Shown here in pieces: positions 8,863 to 15,815 of a DNA stretch of 53,288 nucleotides (positions are counted from its first letter, which is position 1; the number at the start of each line of letters is the position of its first letter). The stretch is from assembly GCA_035626475.1 (NCBI GenBank), contig DASPNP010000061.1, forward strand, positions 1 through 53,288, written 5' to 3'. The notes below the pieces were generated by a model. The model was not told the DNA's origin. It was given only the letters and a program-made list of their open reading frames with translations, and ran no database searches. Origin of the DNA: DASPKT01 sp035626475. GTDB taxonomy: Bacteria > Pseudomonadota > Alphaproteobacteria > Azospirillales > Azospirillaceae. The translations under genes and the position numbers were made by a program.

Positions 8863-11016
8863 TCACCCCTCCGCCTTCACCCGCTGGCGGAAGCGGTGCA
8901 GCAGCGGCTCGGTATAGCCGCTGGGCTGCTCCACCCCCTCGAACACCAGGGCTCGGGCGGCCTGGAAGGCCAGGCTCTTCTCCGGCGCCGGGGCCATGGG
9001 GCGGTAGAGCGGGTCGCCCGCGTTCTGCGCGTCGACCTTCGCCGCCATGCGGCGGAGCGCTTCGTCCACCTCATCGGCCGTGCAGACGCCGTGCAGCAGC
9101 CAGTTCGCCATGTGCTGGCTGCTGATGCGCAGCGTGGCGCGGTCCTCCATCAGGCCGATGTCGTTGATGTCGGGCACCTTGGAGCAGCCGACGCCCTGGT
9201 CGACCCAGCGCACCACGTAGCCCAGGATGCCCTGGGCGTTGTTCTCCAGCTCGCGCCGGATTTCGTCCGGCGTCCAGTTGTGGCTCCCGGCCAGCGGGAT
9301 CGACAGCAGCTCCGACAGCGGCGCCGGGCCTTCCGCCGCGACCTCGCGCTGGCGGGCGAAGACGTCGACCCGGTGGTAGTGGACGGCGTGCAGCGTGGCG
9401 GCGGTGGGGCTGGGGACCCAGGCGGTGGTGGCGCCGGTGCGCGGGTGCGCGATCTTCTGCTCCATCATGTCGGCGAGCCGGTCCGGCGCCGCCCACATGC
9501 CCTTGCCGATCTGCGCCCGGCCCGACAGGCCGCAGGCCAGCCCGATGGCGACGTTGCGCTGCTCGTAGGCCTTGATCCAGGCGCTGTTCTTCATCGCCGC
9601 CTTGGGAATCACCGCGCCCGCCTGCATCGAGGTGTGGATCTCGTCGCCGGTGCGGTCCAGGAAGCCGGTGTTGATGAAGACGATGCGCTCGCGCACCGCG
9701 TGGATGCAGGCGGCGAGGTTGGCGCTGGTGCGCCGCTCCTCGTCCATGACGCCGACCTTCATGGTGTGGCGGGCCATGCCCAGCATGTCCTCCACCGCGT
9801 CGAACAGCCGGTTGGCGAAGCCGACCTCGGCCGGCCCGTGCATCTTCGGCTTCACGATGTAGACGGAGCCGGTCCGGCTGTTGCGGAAGCGGCCCAGACC
9901 CTTGAGATCGTGCAGGGCGATCAGGCCGCAGATGGTGGCGTCCAGGATGCCCTCCGGCGCCTCCGCCCCATCGGCCAGCCGCACCGCCGGGTTGGTCATG
10001 AGATGGCCGACATTGCGCACGAACAGCAGCGAGCGGCCGTGCAGGGCGAAGGTGCCGCCGTCGGGCGCCAGATAGGCGCGGTCGGGCTCCAGCCGGCGGG
10101 TCAGGACCTTGCCGCCCTTGTCGAAGCTGGCCTCCAGATCGCCGCGCATCAGGCCCAGCCAGTTGGCGTAGGCCGCGACCTTGTCCTCCGCGTCCACCGC
10201 CGCGACCGAGTCCTCCAGGTCGACGATGGTGGAGAGCGCCGCCTCAAGCACCACGTCGGCGAGGCCGGCCGGATCGTCCTTGCCGACGGGATGGGCACGG
10301 TCGATCACCAGCTCGATATGCAGGCCGTTATGGCGCAGCAGCACCGCCTCGGGCGCGGCCGGATCGCCGCGGTAGCCCGCGAAGGCGGCCGGGTCCTTGA
10401 GGGCCGGGGACAGGCGGCCGGCCTCGACGCGCCAGCCCGTGACGTCCTTGTGGCTGCCCTGGGCCAGCGGCACCGCCTGGTCCAGGAAGTCCTTGGCCCA
10501 GGCGACCACGCGGGCGCCGCGCTTCGGATCGTAGCCTTTGGAAGCCTCGCCGGGCTCGGGCGGCAGCACGTCGGTGCCGTAGAGCGCGTCGTACAGGCTG
10601 CCCCAGCGGGCGTTGGCGGCGTTCAGCAGGAAGCGCGCGTTCAGCACCGGCACCACCAGCTGCGGCCCGGCCAGGGTCGCCAGCTCGGCGTCGACGTTGG
10701 ATGTCGTGACCTGGAAGGGCGCCGGTTCCGGCACCAGATAGCCGATCTCGCGCAGGAAGGCCTCGTAGGCCCCGGCGTCGTGCGGCTGGCCGCGCCGCTC
10801 GCGGTGCCAGCCGTCGATGCGGGCCTGGAGGCGGTCGCGCTCGGCCAGCAGCTCCCGGTTCTCCGGCGCGAAGCGGCCCATGATGTCGGCCAGCCCCTGC
10901 CAGAAGCGCCCGGGCTCGATCCCGGTGCCGGGCAGGGCGCGCTCCTCGATGAAGCGGACGAGCGTCTCGGCGACGCGGAGGCCGGCGCGGTCGAGCAGGT
11001 CGGTCATGGTCGTCAT
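8863..11016 (-). CDS. glcB: Malate synthase G
   Basis: A 717-residue protein, close to the 723 residues of the E. coli enzyme. It condenses glyoxylate with acetyl-CoA to give malate, in the cytoplasm, as the second step of the glyoxylate route. Recognisable segments are EDSVAAVDAEDK, FVRNVGHLMTNP (glyoxylate-site arginine), NTGFLDRTGDEIHTS (magnesium-site acidic residues) and RWVDQGVGCSKVPD (catalytic aspartate). It starts MTTMTDLLDRAGLRV; the second Met at residue 4 is an alternative. It stands alone and is divergent from a LysR-type regulator, which may control it together with glyoxylate or glycolate utilisation; no isocitrate lyase gene is in the window. Confidence 0.97.
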   Translation of the reverse strand: MTTMTDLLDRAGLRVAETLVRFIEERALPGTGIEPGRFWQGLADIMGRFAPENRELLAERDRLQARIDGWHRERRGQPHDAGAYEAFLREIGYLVPEPAPFQVTTSNVDAELATLAGPQLVVPVLNARFLLNAANARWGSLYDALYGTDVLPPEPGEASKGYDPKRGARVVAWAKDFLDQAVPLAQGSHKDVTGWRVEAGRLSPALKDPAAFAGYRGDPAAPEAVLLRHNGLHIELVIDRAHPVGKDDPAGLADVVLEAALSTIVDLEDSVAAVDAEDKVAAYANWLGLMRGDLEASFDKGGKVLTRRLEPDRAYLAPDGGTFALHGRSLLFVRNVGHLMTNPAVRLADGAEAPEGILDATICGLIALHDLKGLGRFRNSRTGSVYIVKPKMHGPAEVGFANRLFDAVEDMLGMARHTMKVGVMDEERRTSANLAACIHAVRERIVFINTGFLDRTGDEIHTSMQAGAVIPKAAMKNSAWIKAYEQRNVAIGLACGLSGRAQIGKGMWAAPDRLADMMEQKIAHPRTGATTAWVPSPTAATLHAVHYHRVDVFARQREVAAEGPAPLSELLSIPLAGSHNWTPDEIRRELENNAQGILGYVVRWVDQGVGCSKVPDINDIGLMEDRATLRISSQHMANWLLHGVCTADEVDEALRRMAAKVDAQNAGDPLYRPMAPAPEKSLAFQAARALVFEGVEQPSGYTEPLLHRFRQRVKAEG

Positions 11017-11136
11017 TCCCTGGCGAGCTATGAAGATGCTGCGGTGAGAATAGCGGTCCGGCCCCTGCCCAGTGCGGGCGCGTTCGCCGTACCGTCTTTC
11101 CCCCCTCGCTTACATGGGAAGGGTAGGGGACCGGCG

Positions 11137-11187
11137 CATTCCCCACTAGACGGAATGAATTGAAAGCAGCTTTTCCCCATGGGAAAA
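11137..11187. promoter_or_regulatory. Candidate LysR-type operator pair between glcB and the LysR gene
   Basis: Two inverted repeats lie in the divergent spacer. The first is CATTCC, 9 bases, GGAATG at 11137-11157. The second is TTTTCCC, CAT, GGGAAAA at 11171-11187, which contains T-N11-A spacing as in LysR boxes. The second overlaps the upstream candidate ATG at 11179, which favours the LysR start at 11194 and fits autoregulation. Assignment as operators is inference. Confidence 0.5.
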
Positions 11188-11193
11188 GATCGC

Positions 11194-12090
11194 ATGCACG
11201 AGGACTACGCGCTCTACGCCGCCATCGTCGAGGCCGGCAGCCTGTCCGCCGCCGGGCGGGCGCTGCGGCTGTCGCCGGCCATGGTGTCCAAGCGGCTGTC
11301 GCGGCTGGAGGCGCGGCTGGGCGTGCAGCTGATCCGCCGCACGACGCGGCGGCTGGTGACGACCGAGGCCGGGCGTCTCTTCCATGAGCGGGTGGTCGCC
11401 ATCCTGGCGGCGGCGCGCGAGGCCGAGGCGCTGGTGGCCGGCGGCGCCGGGCCGGCCTCGGGGCGGCTCAAGGTGACGGCGCCGACCTCCTTCGGCCGGC
11501 TGCATGTGGCGCCGCAGCTGAAGAGCTTCCTGGACGCGCATCCGCTGGTGCGGCTGGAGCTGGAGCTGTCGGACGGCTTCACCGATTTCCTGTCCGACCG
11601 CACCGACCTCGCCATTCGCATCGCGGCGCCGGCGGCGTCAAACGGGCTCGACTGGACCCTGCTGGCGCCCAACCGCCGCCTGCTCTGCGCCGCCCCCGCC
11701 TACCTGGCAGAGCGCGGCGCGCCGGAGAGCACGGACGACCTCGCCCGCCACCGCATCGTCGCCGCCACCTCGCAGCTGCCCTGGCGGCTGGAGGGGCCCG
11801 GCGGGCCGCTGACCCTGCCGGTCGAGAGCGCCATCCGCACCAACTCCAACGAGGTCGTGCGCGAGCTGGCCCTGGCTGGCGTCGGCATCGCCCTGCGCTC
11901 CACCTGGGACGTCGGCGCCGAGCTGCGCACGGGCGCGCTGGTGCCGGTGCTGCCGGCCTACCAGGGCGCCAGCGATGTCGCCATCTACGCCGTCCATCCC
12001 CGCTCCGCCCTGGTGCCGGTGCCGGTCCGCGCCTTCATAAGCCACCTCCGCGCCCTGTTCGCGCCCGTGCCGCCGTGGGAGCGGGGGTAA
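11194..12090 (+). CDS. LysR family transcriptional regulator
   Basis: 298 residues from the ATG at 11194. An earlier in-frame ATG at 11179 would add five residues, but it lies inside a palindrome and neither start has a strong ribosome-binding site. The N-terminal winged helix is clear: YAAIVEAGSLSAAGRAL, then PAMVSKRLSRLEARLG and RRTTRRLVTTEAG, standard for LysR proteins. The rest is the periplasmic-binding-protein-like effector domain, including RLKVTAPTSFGRLH. It belongs to the group with short N-termini often annotated DsdC/GcvA-like. It is divergent from glcB, so control of glcB in response to a C2 metabolite is plausible but unproven. Confidence 0.92.
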   Translation: MHEDYALYAAIVEAGSLSAAGRALRLSPAMVSKRLSRLEARLGVQLIRRTTRRLVTTEAGRLFHERVVAILAAAREAEALVAGGAGPASGRLKVTAPTSFGRLHVAPQLKSFLDAHPLVRLELELSDGFTDFLSDRTDLAIRIAAPAASNGLDWTLLAPNRRLLCAAPAYLAERGAPESTDDLARHRIVAATSQLPWRLEGPGGPLTLPVESAIRTNSNEVVRELALAGVGIALRSTWDVGAELRTGALVPVLPAYQGASDVAIYAVHPRSALVPVPVRAFISHLRALFAPVPPWERG

Positions 12091-12140
12091 GGCACCCTGG
12101 GCGTTGAGGGATGGCTGGAGGCGCTTGCCTCCCCTCAACC

Positions 12141-12350
12141 GTCACCCCGGCGAAGGCCGGGGCCCAAGGGTTGCAGCGGGATGCGCTTGATGCAGCGCTC
12201 GTGCGGTCCCTAGGTCGCATGGAGGCGGAGCCGTAATGCGACGCCCCGGCCGGAGCTTCTCGCATTGCGCTCCGCTCCATGCGACCTACAGCGCTTCATT
12301 GATCTTCCATGGCTGCAACCCCTGGGTCCCGGCCTGCGCCGGGATGACGG
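12141..12350. repeat. Nested composite inverted repeat, copy 1
   Basis: The outer arms are about 37 bases (12141-12178 and 12312-12350): GTCACCCCGGCG, then AAGGGTTGCAGC, answered in reverse complement by GCTGCAACCCC and CGCCGGGATGAC. Inside sits a 78-bp palindrome, 12211-12288, bounded by perfect 14-base arms TAGGTCGCATGGAG and CTCCATGCGACCTA. The unit fills most of the 321-base space between the convergent LysR and patatin genes. The same architecture and length recur at 48451-48661. Confidence 0.85.
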
Positions 12351-12411
12351 TTGCGAATGGCAACTGCAGGTGAGCACCACTCGGCTGGTCGCCTTTCGGC
12401 CCCGCCCGTCC

Positions 12412-13485
12412 TCACCCCACCGGCGCCGGCTTCGGCTTGGTGCCGCGCAGCAGGGCGTCGACGTTCAGGCCGGAGCGCTTGCCCAGGTGGCGCGCCTCGG
12501 TGTCCAGCCAGCGCCCGGCGGCGGCGCGGCCGGCGTCGCGCATGTGGCAGAGGAAGTCCCACTCCGCGTTCATCTTGCTGGCGGCGCCCAGGGAGCGCAG
12601 CACCTCCTCGTCGGAGATGGCGTGCAGGTGGATGTCCTTGAACCGCTCCTGCGCGTGCCCGCCCAGCTCGCCGTCGCGCAGCAGCCGGCTGACGAAGGAG
12701 ATGGCCCGCATCTCCGCCAGCAGCGAGGAGTTGAAGCTGATCTCGTTAACCCGGTTGATGATCTCGGTCGTGCTCTTCGGCGTGCCGCGGCGGACCATGG
12801 GGTTGATCTGCACCAGCACGATATCGCGGCTCTGGCACTTGTAGATCATCGGCCAGATCACCGGGTTGCCCATGTAGCCGCCGTCCCAGTAGGGCACGCC
12901 GTCGATCTCCACCGCCTGGAAGGCGAAGGGCAGGCAGGCGCTGGCCAGCAGCGCGTCCACCGTCATCTCGTGCCGCTCGAACACGCGGGCCTGGCCGGTC
13001 TCGACGTTGGTGGCGGCGATGAACAGCTTGATCTCGCGGCAGGCGCGGATGGCCTCGATGTCGATCATGTCCTCCAGCACGCCGCGCAGCGGGTTCAGCC
13101 CCGCAGGGTTGGTCTGGTAGGGCGAGAGCGCGTGCTGCATCAGGTCCATGACATAGGCCATGGGCGAGCGGTCCAGGTTCCAGTTGCCCAGCAGCCGGTC
13201 GACCAGGCTGCGCTGCAGCGGGTTGATGTGGGCGAAGTCGGAGATGCGCCGCCAGAACTTCTCCAGCGACTGGCGCGCCCCGTCCGCCCCGCCGGCCATC
13301 CAGCCCTGGGCCAGCGCCGCGGCGTTCATGGCGCCGGCGCTGGTGCCGCTGATCCCCTCGATGTCGATGCGCCCGTCCTCCAGCAGCCTGTCCAGCACGC
13401 CCCAGGTGAAGGCGCCGTGGCTGCCGCCGCCCTGCAGCGCCAGATTGATCCGATGCACGCCGTCCGTCACGCCCGCCTTGCCCAT
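12412..13485 (-). CDS. Patatin-like phospholipase with DUF3734-like C-terminus
   Basis: A 357-residue protein. The patatin fold is shown by the oxyanion motif GGGSHGAF (about residue 19), the nucleophile elbow GTSAG (about 47) and the Asp of the catalytic dyad in DGG of YWDGGYMG. Family members hydrolyse acyl chains from glycerolipids. The C-terminal part with RVNEISFNSSLLAEMRA resembles DUF3734, which commonly follows patatin domains in alphaproteobacteria. No signal peptide is evident. It is divergent from a metallophosphoesterase/glycosyltransferase pair, and a Pho-box-like repeat lies 133 bases upstream in the correct orientation, so a part in phosphate-starvation lipid turnover is possible. 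That link is inference. Confidence 0.88.
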   Translation of the reverse strand: MGKAGVTDGVHRINLALQGGGSHGAFTWGVLDRLLEDGRIDIEGISGTSAGAMNAAALAQGWMAGGADGARQSLEKFWRRISDFAHINPLQRSLVDRLLGNWNLDRSPMAYVMDLMQHALSPYQTNPAGLNPLRGVLEDMIDIEAIRACREIKLFIAATNVETGQARVFERHEMTVDALLASACLPFAFQAVEIDGVPYWDGGYMGNPVIWPMIYKCQSRDIVLVQINPMVRRGTPKSTTEIINRVNEISFNSSLLAEMRAISFVSRLLRDGELGGHAQERFKDIHLHAISDEEVLRSLGAASKMNAEWDFLCHMRDAGRAAAGRWLDTEARHLGKRSGLNVDALLRGTKPKPAPVG

Positions 13486-13617
13486 CGCCCGCTCCCCCGA
13501 TCATCCGAGTCCGGGAGGAGAGTATGACGGAGTGGCCCATCGACAAAGGGGTGGCGCCGGGTCCGGAGACGAATGGCGCAGGGACAGTGCCGCCGGGCGC
13601 GGTCAACGCACCGCTTC

Positions 13618-13635
13618 CTTACAGGGGTGTGACAG
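13618..13635 (-). promoter_or_regulatory. Pho-box-like direct repeat
   Basis: On the minus strand this reads CTGTCAC, ACCC, CTGTAAG. It matches 11 of 14 informative positions of the alphaproteobacterial Pho box (CTGTCAT, 4 bases, CTGTCAT). It is in the divergent spacer, 133 bases upstream of the patatin start and 158 upstream of the metallophosphoesterase start. PhoB binding is inferred. Confidence 0.5.
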
Positions 13636-13755
13636 TCCAGCGCCGTCCGTATTGCAGCCGGGTGAATAGTTGGCAAAGACCCTATCATCTTTATTCTTTA
13701 ACTTTCCGCACCGCTACATCTGGCGTTACACGGACATCGACTTCGCAATCTCTTG

Positions 13756-13774
13756 GGGAACAGGAAAAGTTCCC
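13756..13774. promoter_or_regulatory. Short inverted repeat in the leader of the metallophosphoesterase gene
   Basis: GGGAAC, 7 bases (AGGAAAA), GTTCCC, ending just before the GGAGG ribosome-binding site at 13781-13785. It could be an operator or a small leader hairpin; nothing more can be said. Confidence 0.35.
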
Positions 13775-13792
13775 GACGACGGAGGCAGGGCG

Positions 13793-14581
13793 ATGGAGAA
13801 CGGGCCTGTGGCGACCAGCCGCTACCGCAGCATCTGGATCTCGGACATCCACCTGGGGACGCGCGGCTGCAAGGCCGAGTATCTGCTGGATTTCCTGAAG
13901 CACACCGAGAGCGACTATCTCTACCTGGTCGGCGACGTGGTCGACGGCTGGCGGCTCAAGAAGTCCTGGTTCTGGCCGCAGGCCCACAACGACGTGGTGC
14001 AGAAGGTGCTGCGCCGGGCGCGCAAGGGGACCAAGGTGTTCCTCATCCCCGGCAACCATGACGAGGTCTTCCGCGAGTTCGTCGGGCTGCAGTTCGGCGG
14101 CGTGACCATCCTGGAGGACACGATCCACGTGACCGCCGACGGCCGCCGCCTGCTGGTCATCCATGGTGACCAGTTCGACGCGGTGGTGAAGTACGCGCGC
14201 TGGCTGGCGCTGATCGGCGACGGCGCCTACACGGCGCTGCTGCAGCTGAACACCGGGCTGAACTGGATCCGCCGCAAGATGGGCTTCCAGTACTGGTCGC
14301 TGTCCGCCTACCTCAAGCACCGCACGAAGAAGGCGGTCGAGTTCATCGGCGACTACGAGGCGGCGCTGACCGACGAGGCGCGGCGGCGCCAGGTCGACGG
14401 CGTCATCTGCGGCCACATCCACCATGCCGAGATGCGGGACATGGGCGGCACGCTCTACTGCAACGATGGCGACTGGGTGGAGTCATGCACGGCCCTGGTG
14501 GAGCACGAGGACGGCACGCTGGAGATCATCGACTGGATCGACCGCATGGCCAAGCGCGGCCAGGTCCGGCTGGCGGCGTGA
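13793..14581 (+). CDS. Calcineurin-like metallophosphoesterase, LpxH-like / PlcP-type
   Basis: 262 residues from the ATG at 13793, chosen for GGAGG at 13781-13785 with 7-base spacing; a longer frame from 13670 has no such site. Metal-binding motifs in order: SDIHLG, GDVVDGW, GNHDE, HGDQFD and GHIHHAE, all as in the UDP-2,3-diacylglucosamine diphosphatase (LpxH) family. Standard annotation would be UDP-2,3-diacylglucosamine diphosphatase. However, this branch, followed directly by a family 4 glycosyltransferase, matches PlcP, the phospholipase C that removes the phosphate headgroup from membrane phospholipids in phosphate-starved Sinorhizobium and marine bacteria. The stop overlaps the next start by 4 bases. 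A Pho-box-like site lies upstream. Enzyme family is near certain; the PlcP role is inferred. Confidence 0.9.
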   Translation: MENGPVATSRYRSIWISDIHLGTRGCKAEYLLDFLKHTESDYLYLVGDVVDGWRLKKSWFWPQAHNDVVQKVLRRARKGTKVFLIPGNHDEVFREFVGLQFGGVTILEDTIHVTADGRRLLVIHGDQFDAVVKYARWLALIGDGAYTALLQLNTGLNWIRRKMGFQYWSLSAYLKHRTKKAVEFIGDYEAALTDEARRRQVDGVICGHIHHAEMRDMGGTLYCNDGDWVESCTALVEHEDGTLEIIDWIDRMAKRGQVRLAA

Positions 14582-15585
14582 GGATCCTGGTCGTCAGCGA
14601 CGCCTGGCACCCGCAGGTGAACGGCGTCGTGCGCACGCTGGACACGACGCGGCGCGAACTGGAGGCGATGGGCCACGCGGTGGAGGTGGTCGGGCCCGAC
14701 CGCTTCCGCACCTTCCCCATGCCGTCATATCCGGAGATCCGCCTGGCCCTGCGCCCTGGCGCCAGGCTGGCGCGGATCATGGAGGAGGCGCGCGCGGACG
14801 CCGTCCACATCGCCACCGAGGGGCCGCTGGGCCTGGCCGCCCGGCGCTGGTGCCGGCGGCGCGGCATCCCCTTCACCACCGCCTACCACACGCGCTTCCC
14901 CGAATATGTGCGCGAGCGCGCGCCGGTGCCGCTGGCGCTGAGCTACGCCCTGGTGCGCCGCTTCCACGCGCCGGCCAGCGCCGTCATGGTGGCGACCCAG
15001 ACCATCGAGGACGATCTGGTCCGCCGCGGCTTCCGCAACATCCGGCGCTGGTCCCGCGGCGTCGACACCGAGCTGTTCCGGCCACGCCCCAAGAATTTTC
15101 TGGACCTGCCGAGGCCCATCTTCGCCTGCGTCGGCCGGGTAGCGGTGGAGAAGAACATCGAGGCCTTCCTGGCGCTGGATTTGCCCGGCACCAAGCTGGT
15201 GGTGGGCGACGGGCCGGCGCTGGAGGCTTTGCGCCGCCGCTTCCCCGACGCGGTCTTCGCCGGCGCTAGGCATGGCGAGGAGCTGGCCCGCCACTTCGCG
15301 GCAGCCGACGTCTTCATCTTCCCCTCCCGGTCCGACACCTTCGGGCTGGTGCTGCTGGAGGCGCTGGCCTGCGGCGTGCCGGTGGCGGCCTATCCCGTGC
15401 CGGGCCCGCTGGACGTGATCGGCGACAGCGGCGCCGGCGTGCTGGACCATGATCTCCGCAAGGCCGCCCTGGCGGCCCTGACCATCGATCCGGTCCTGTG
15501 CCGGGAGCACGCGCTGCGCTTCACCTGGCGCGCCTCGGCCCAGCAGTTCCTGGACAACCTCATGCCGGTGCGGGCGCCGGCCTGA
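14578..15585 (+). CDS. Glycosyltransferase family 4 (GT-B), candidate glycolipid synthase (Agt-like)
   Basis: 335 residues from the GTG at 14578, whose overlap with the preceding TGA (GTGA) implies translational coupling; the longer frame from 14485 lies inside the upstream gene. The N-terminal Rossmann half begins RILVVSDAWHPQVNGVVRTL, characteristic of MgtA/alpha-mannosyltransferase-like GT4 enzymes. The C-terminal donor-binding half contains GRVAVEKNIEAFL, VVGDGPALEAL and FPSRSDTFGLVLLEALACG, with the conserved EX7E-type glutamate pair. In phosphate-starved alphaproteobacteria a homologous enzyme adds a sugar to the diacylglycerol made by PlcP, giving phosphorus-free glycolipids. The same order here supports that role, but donor and acceptor cannot be read from sequence. 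Confidence 0.88.
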   Translation: MRILVVSDAWHPQVNGVVRTLDTTRRELEAMGHAVEVVGPDRFRTFPMPSYPEIRLALRPGARLARIMEEARADAVHIATEGPLGLAARRWCRRRGIPFTTAYHTRFPEYVRERAPVPLALSYALVRRFHAPASAVMVATQTIEDDLVRRGFRNIRRWSRGVDTELFRPRPKNFLDLPRPIFACVGRVAVEKNIEAFLALDLPGTKLVVGDGPALEALRRRFPDAVFAGARHGEELARHFAAADVFIFPSRSDTFGLVLLEALACGVPVAAYPVPGPLDVIGDSGAGVLDHDLRKAALAALTIDPVLCREHALRFTWRASAQQFLDNLMPVRAPA

Positions 15586-15636
15586 ACCGGGGTCCCGGCT
15601 CAAGTTTATCGAAGGCTCATCGTTCCGGACTGCCGT

Positions 15637-15766
15637 CCCCTCTCCCAGGGGGAGAGGGACAGGGAGAGGGGGTACGGGATCGCGGAGCAGGGGCAAACTT
15701 CAATGAAGCGCCCTTCCTCTGAAGTCTTACCCCCTCTCCCCAACCCTCTCCCCCTGGGAGAGGGGG
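15637..15766 (+). repeat. 130-bp CCCTCTCC-type inverted-repeat element, copy 1
   Basis: It starts CCCCTCTCCCAGGGGGAG and ends CTCCCCCTGGGAGAGGGG, so its termini are inverted copies. The middle carries GGTACGGGATCGCGGAGCAG and GCGCCCTTCC. A second element of exactly the same length, inverted, lies at 23631-23760 and shares these inner words. It occupies most of the gap between the glycosyltransferase and the EAL protein. Confidence 0.8.
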
Positions 15767-15815
15767 CTGTAATCGACCGGAGTTCCGGCAAGCCTTTCGT
15801 TCTGGAGGGAGCGCC

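Noticed and set aside
8896..11163. 755-residue plus-strand open frame
   Set aside because: Antisense to malate synthase G.
13670..13792. Upstream ATG adding 41 residues to the metallophosphoesterase
   Set aside because: The extension matches nothing in the family and lies before the GGAGG site and the leader palindrome; ATG 13793 has ideal spacing.
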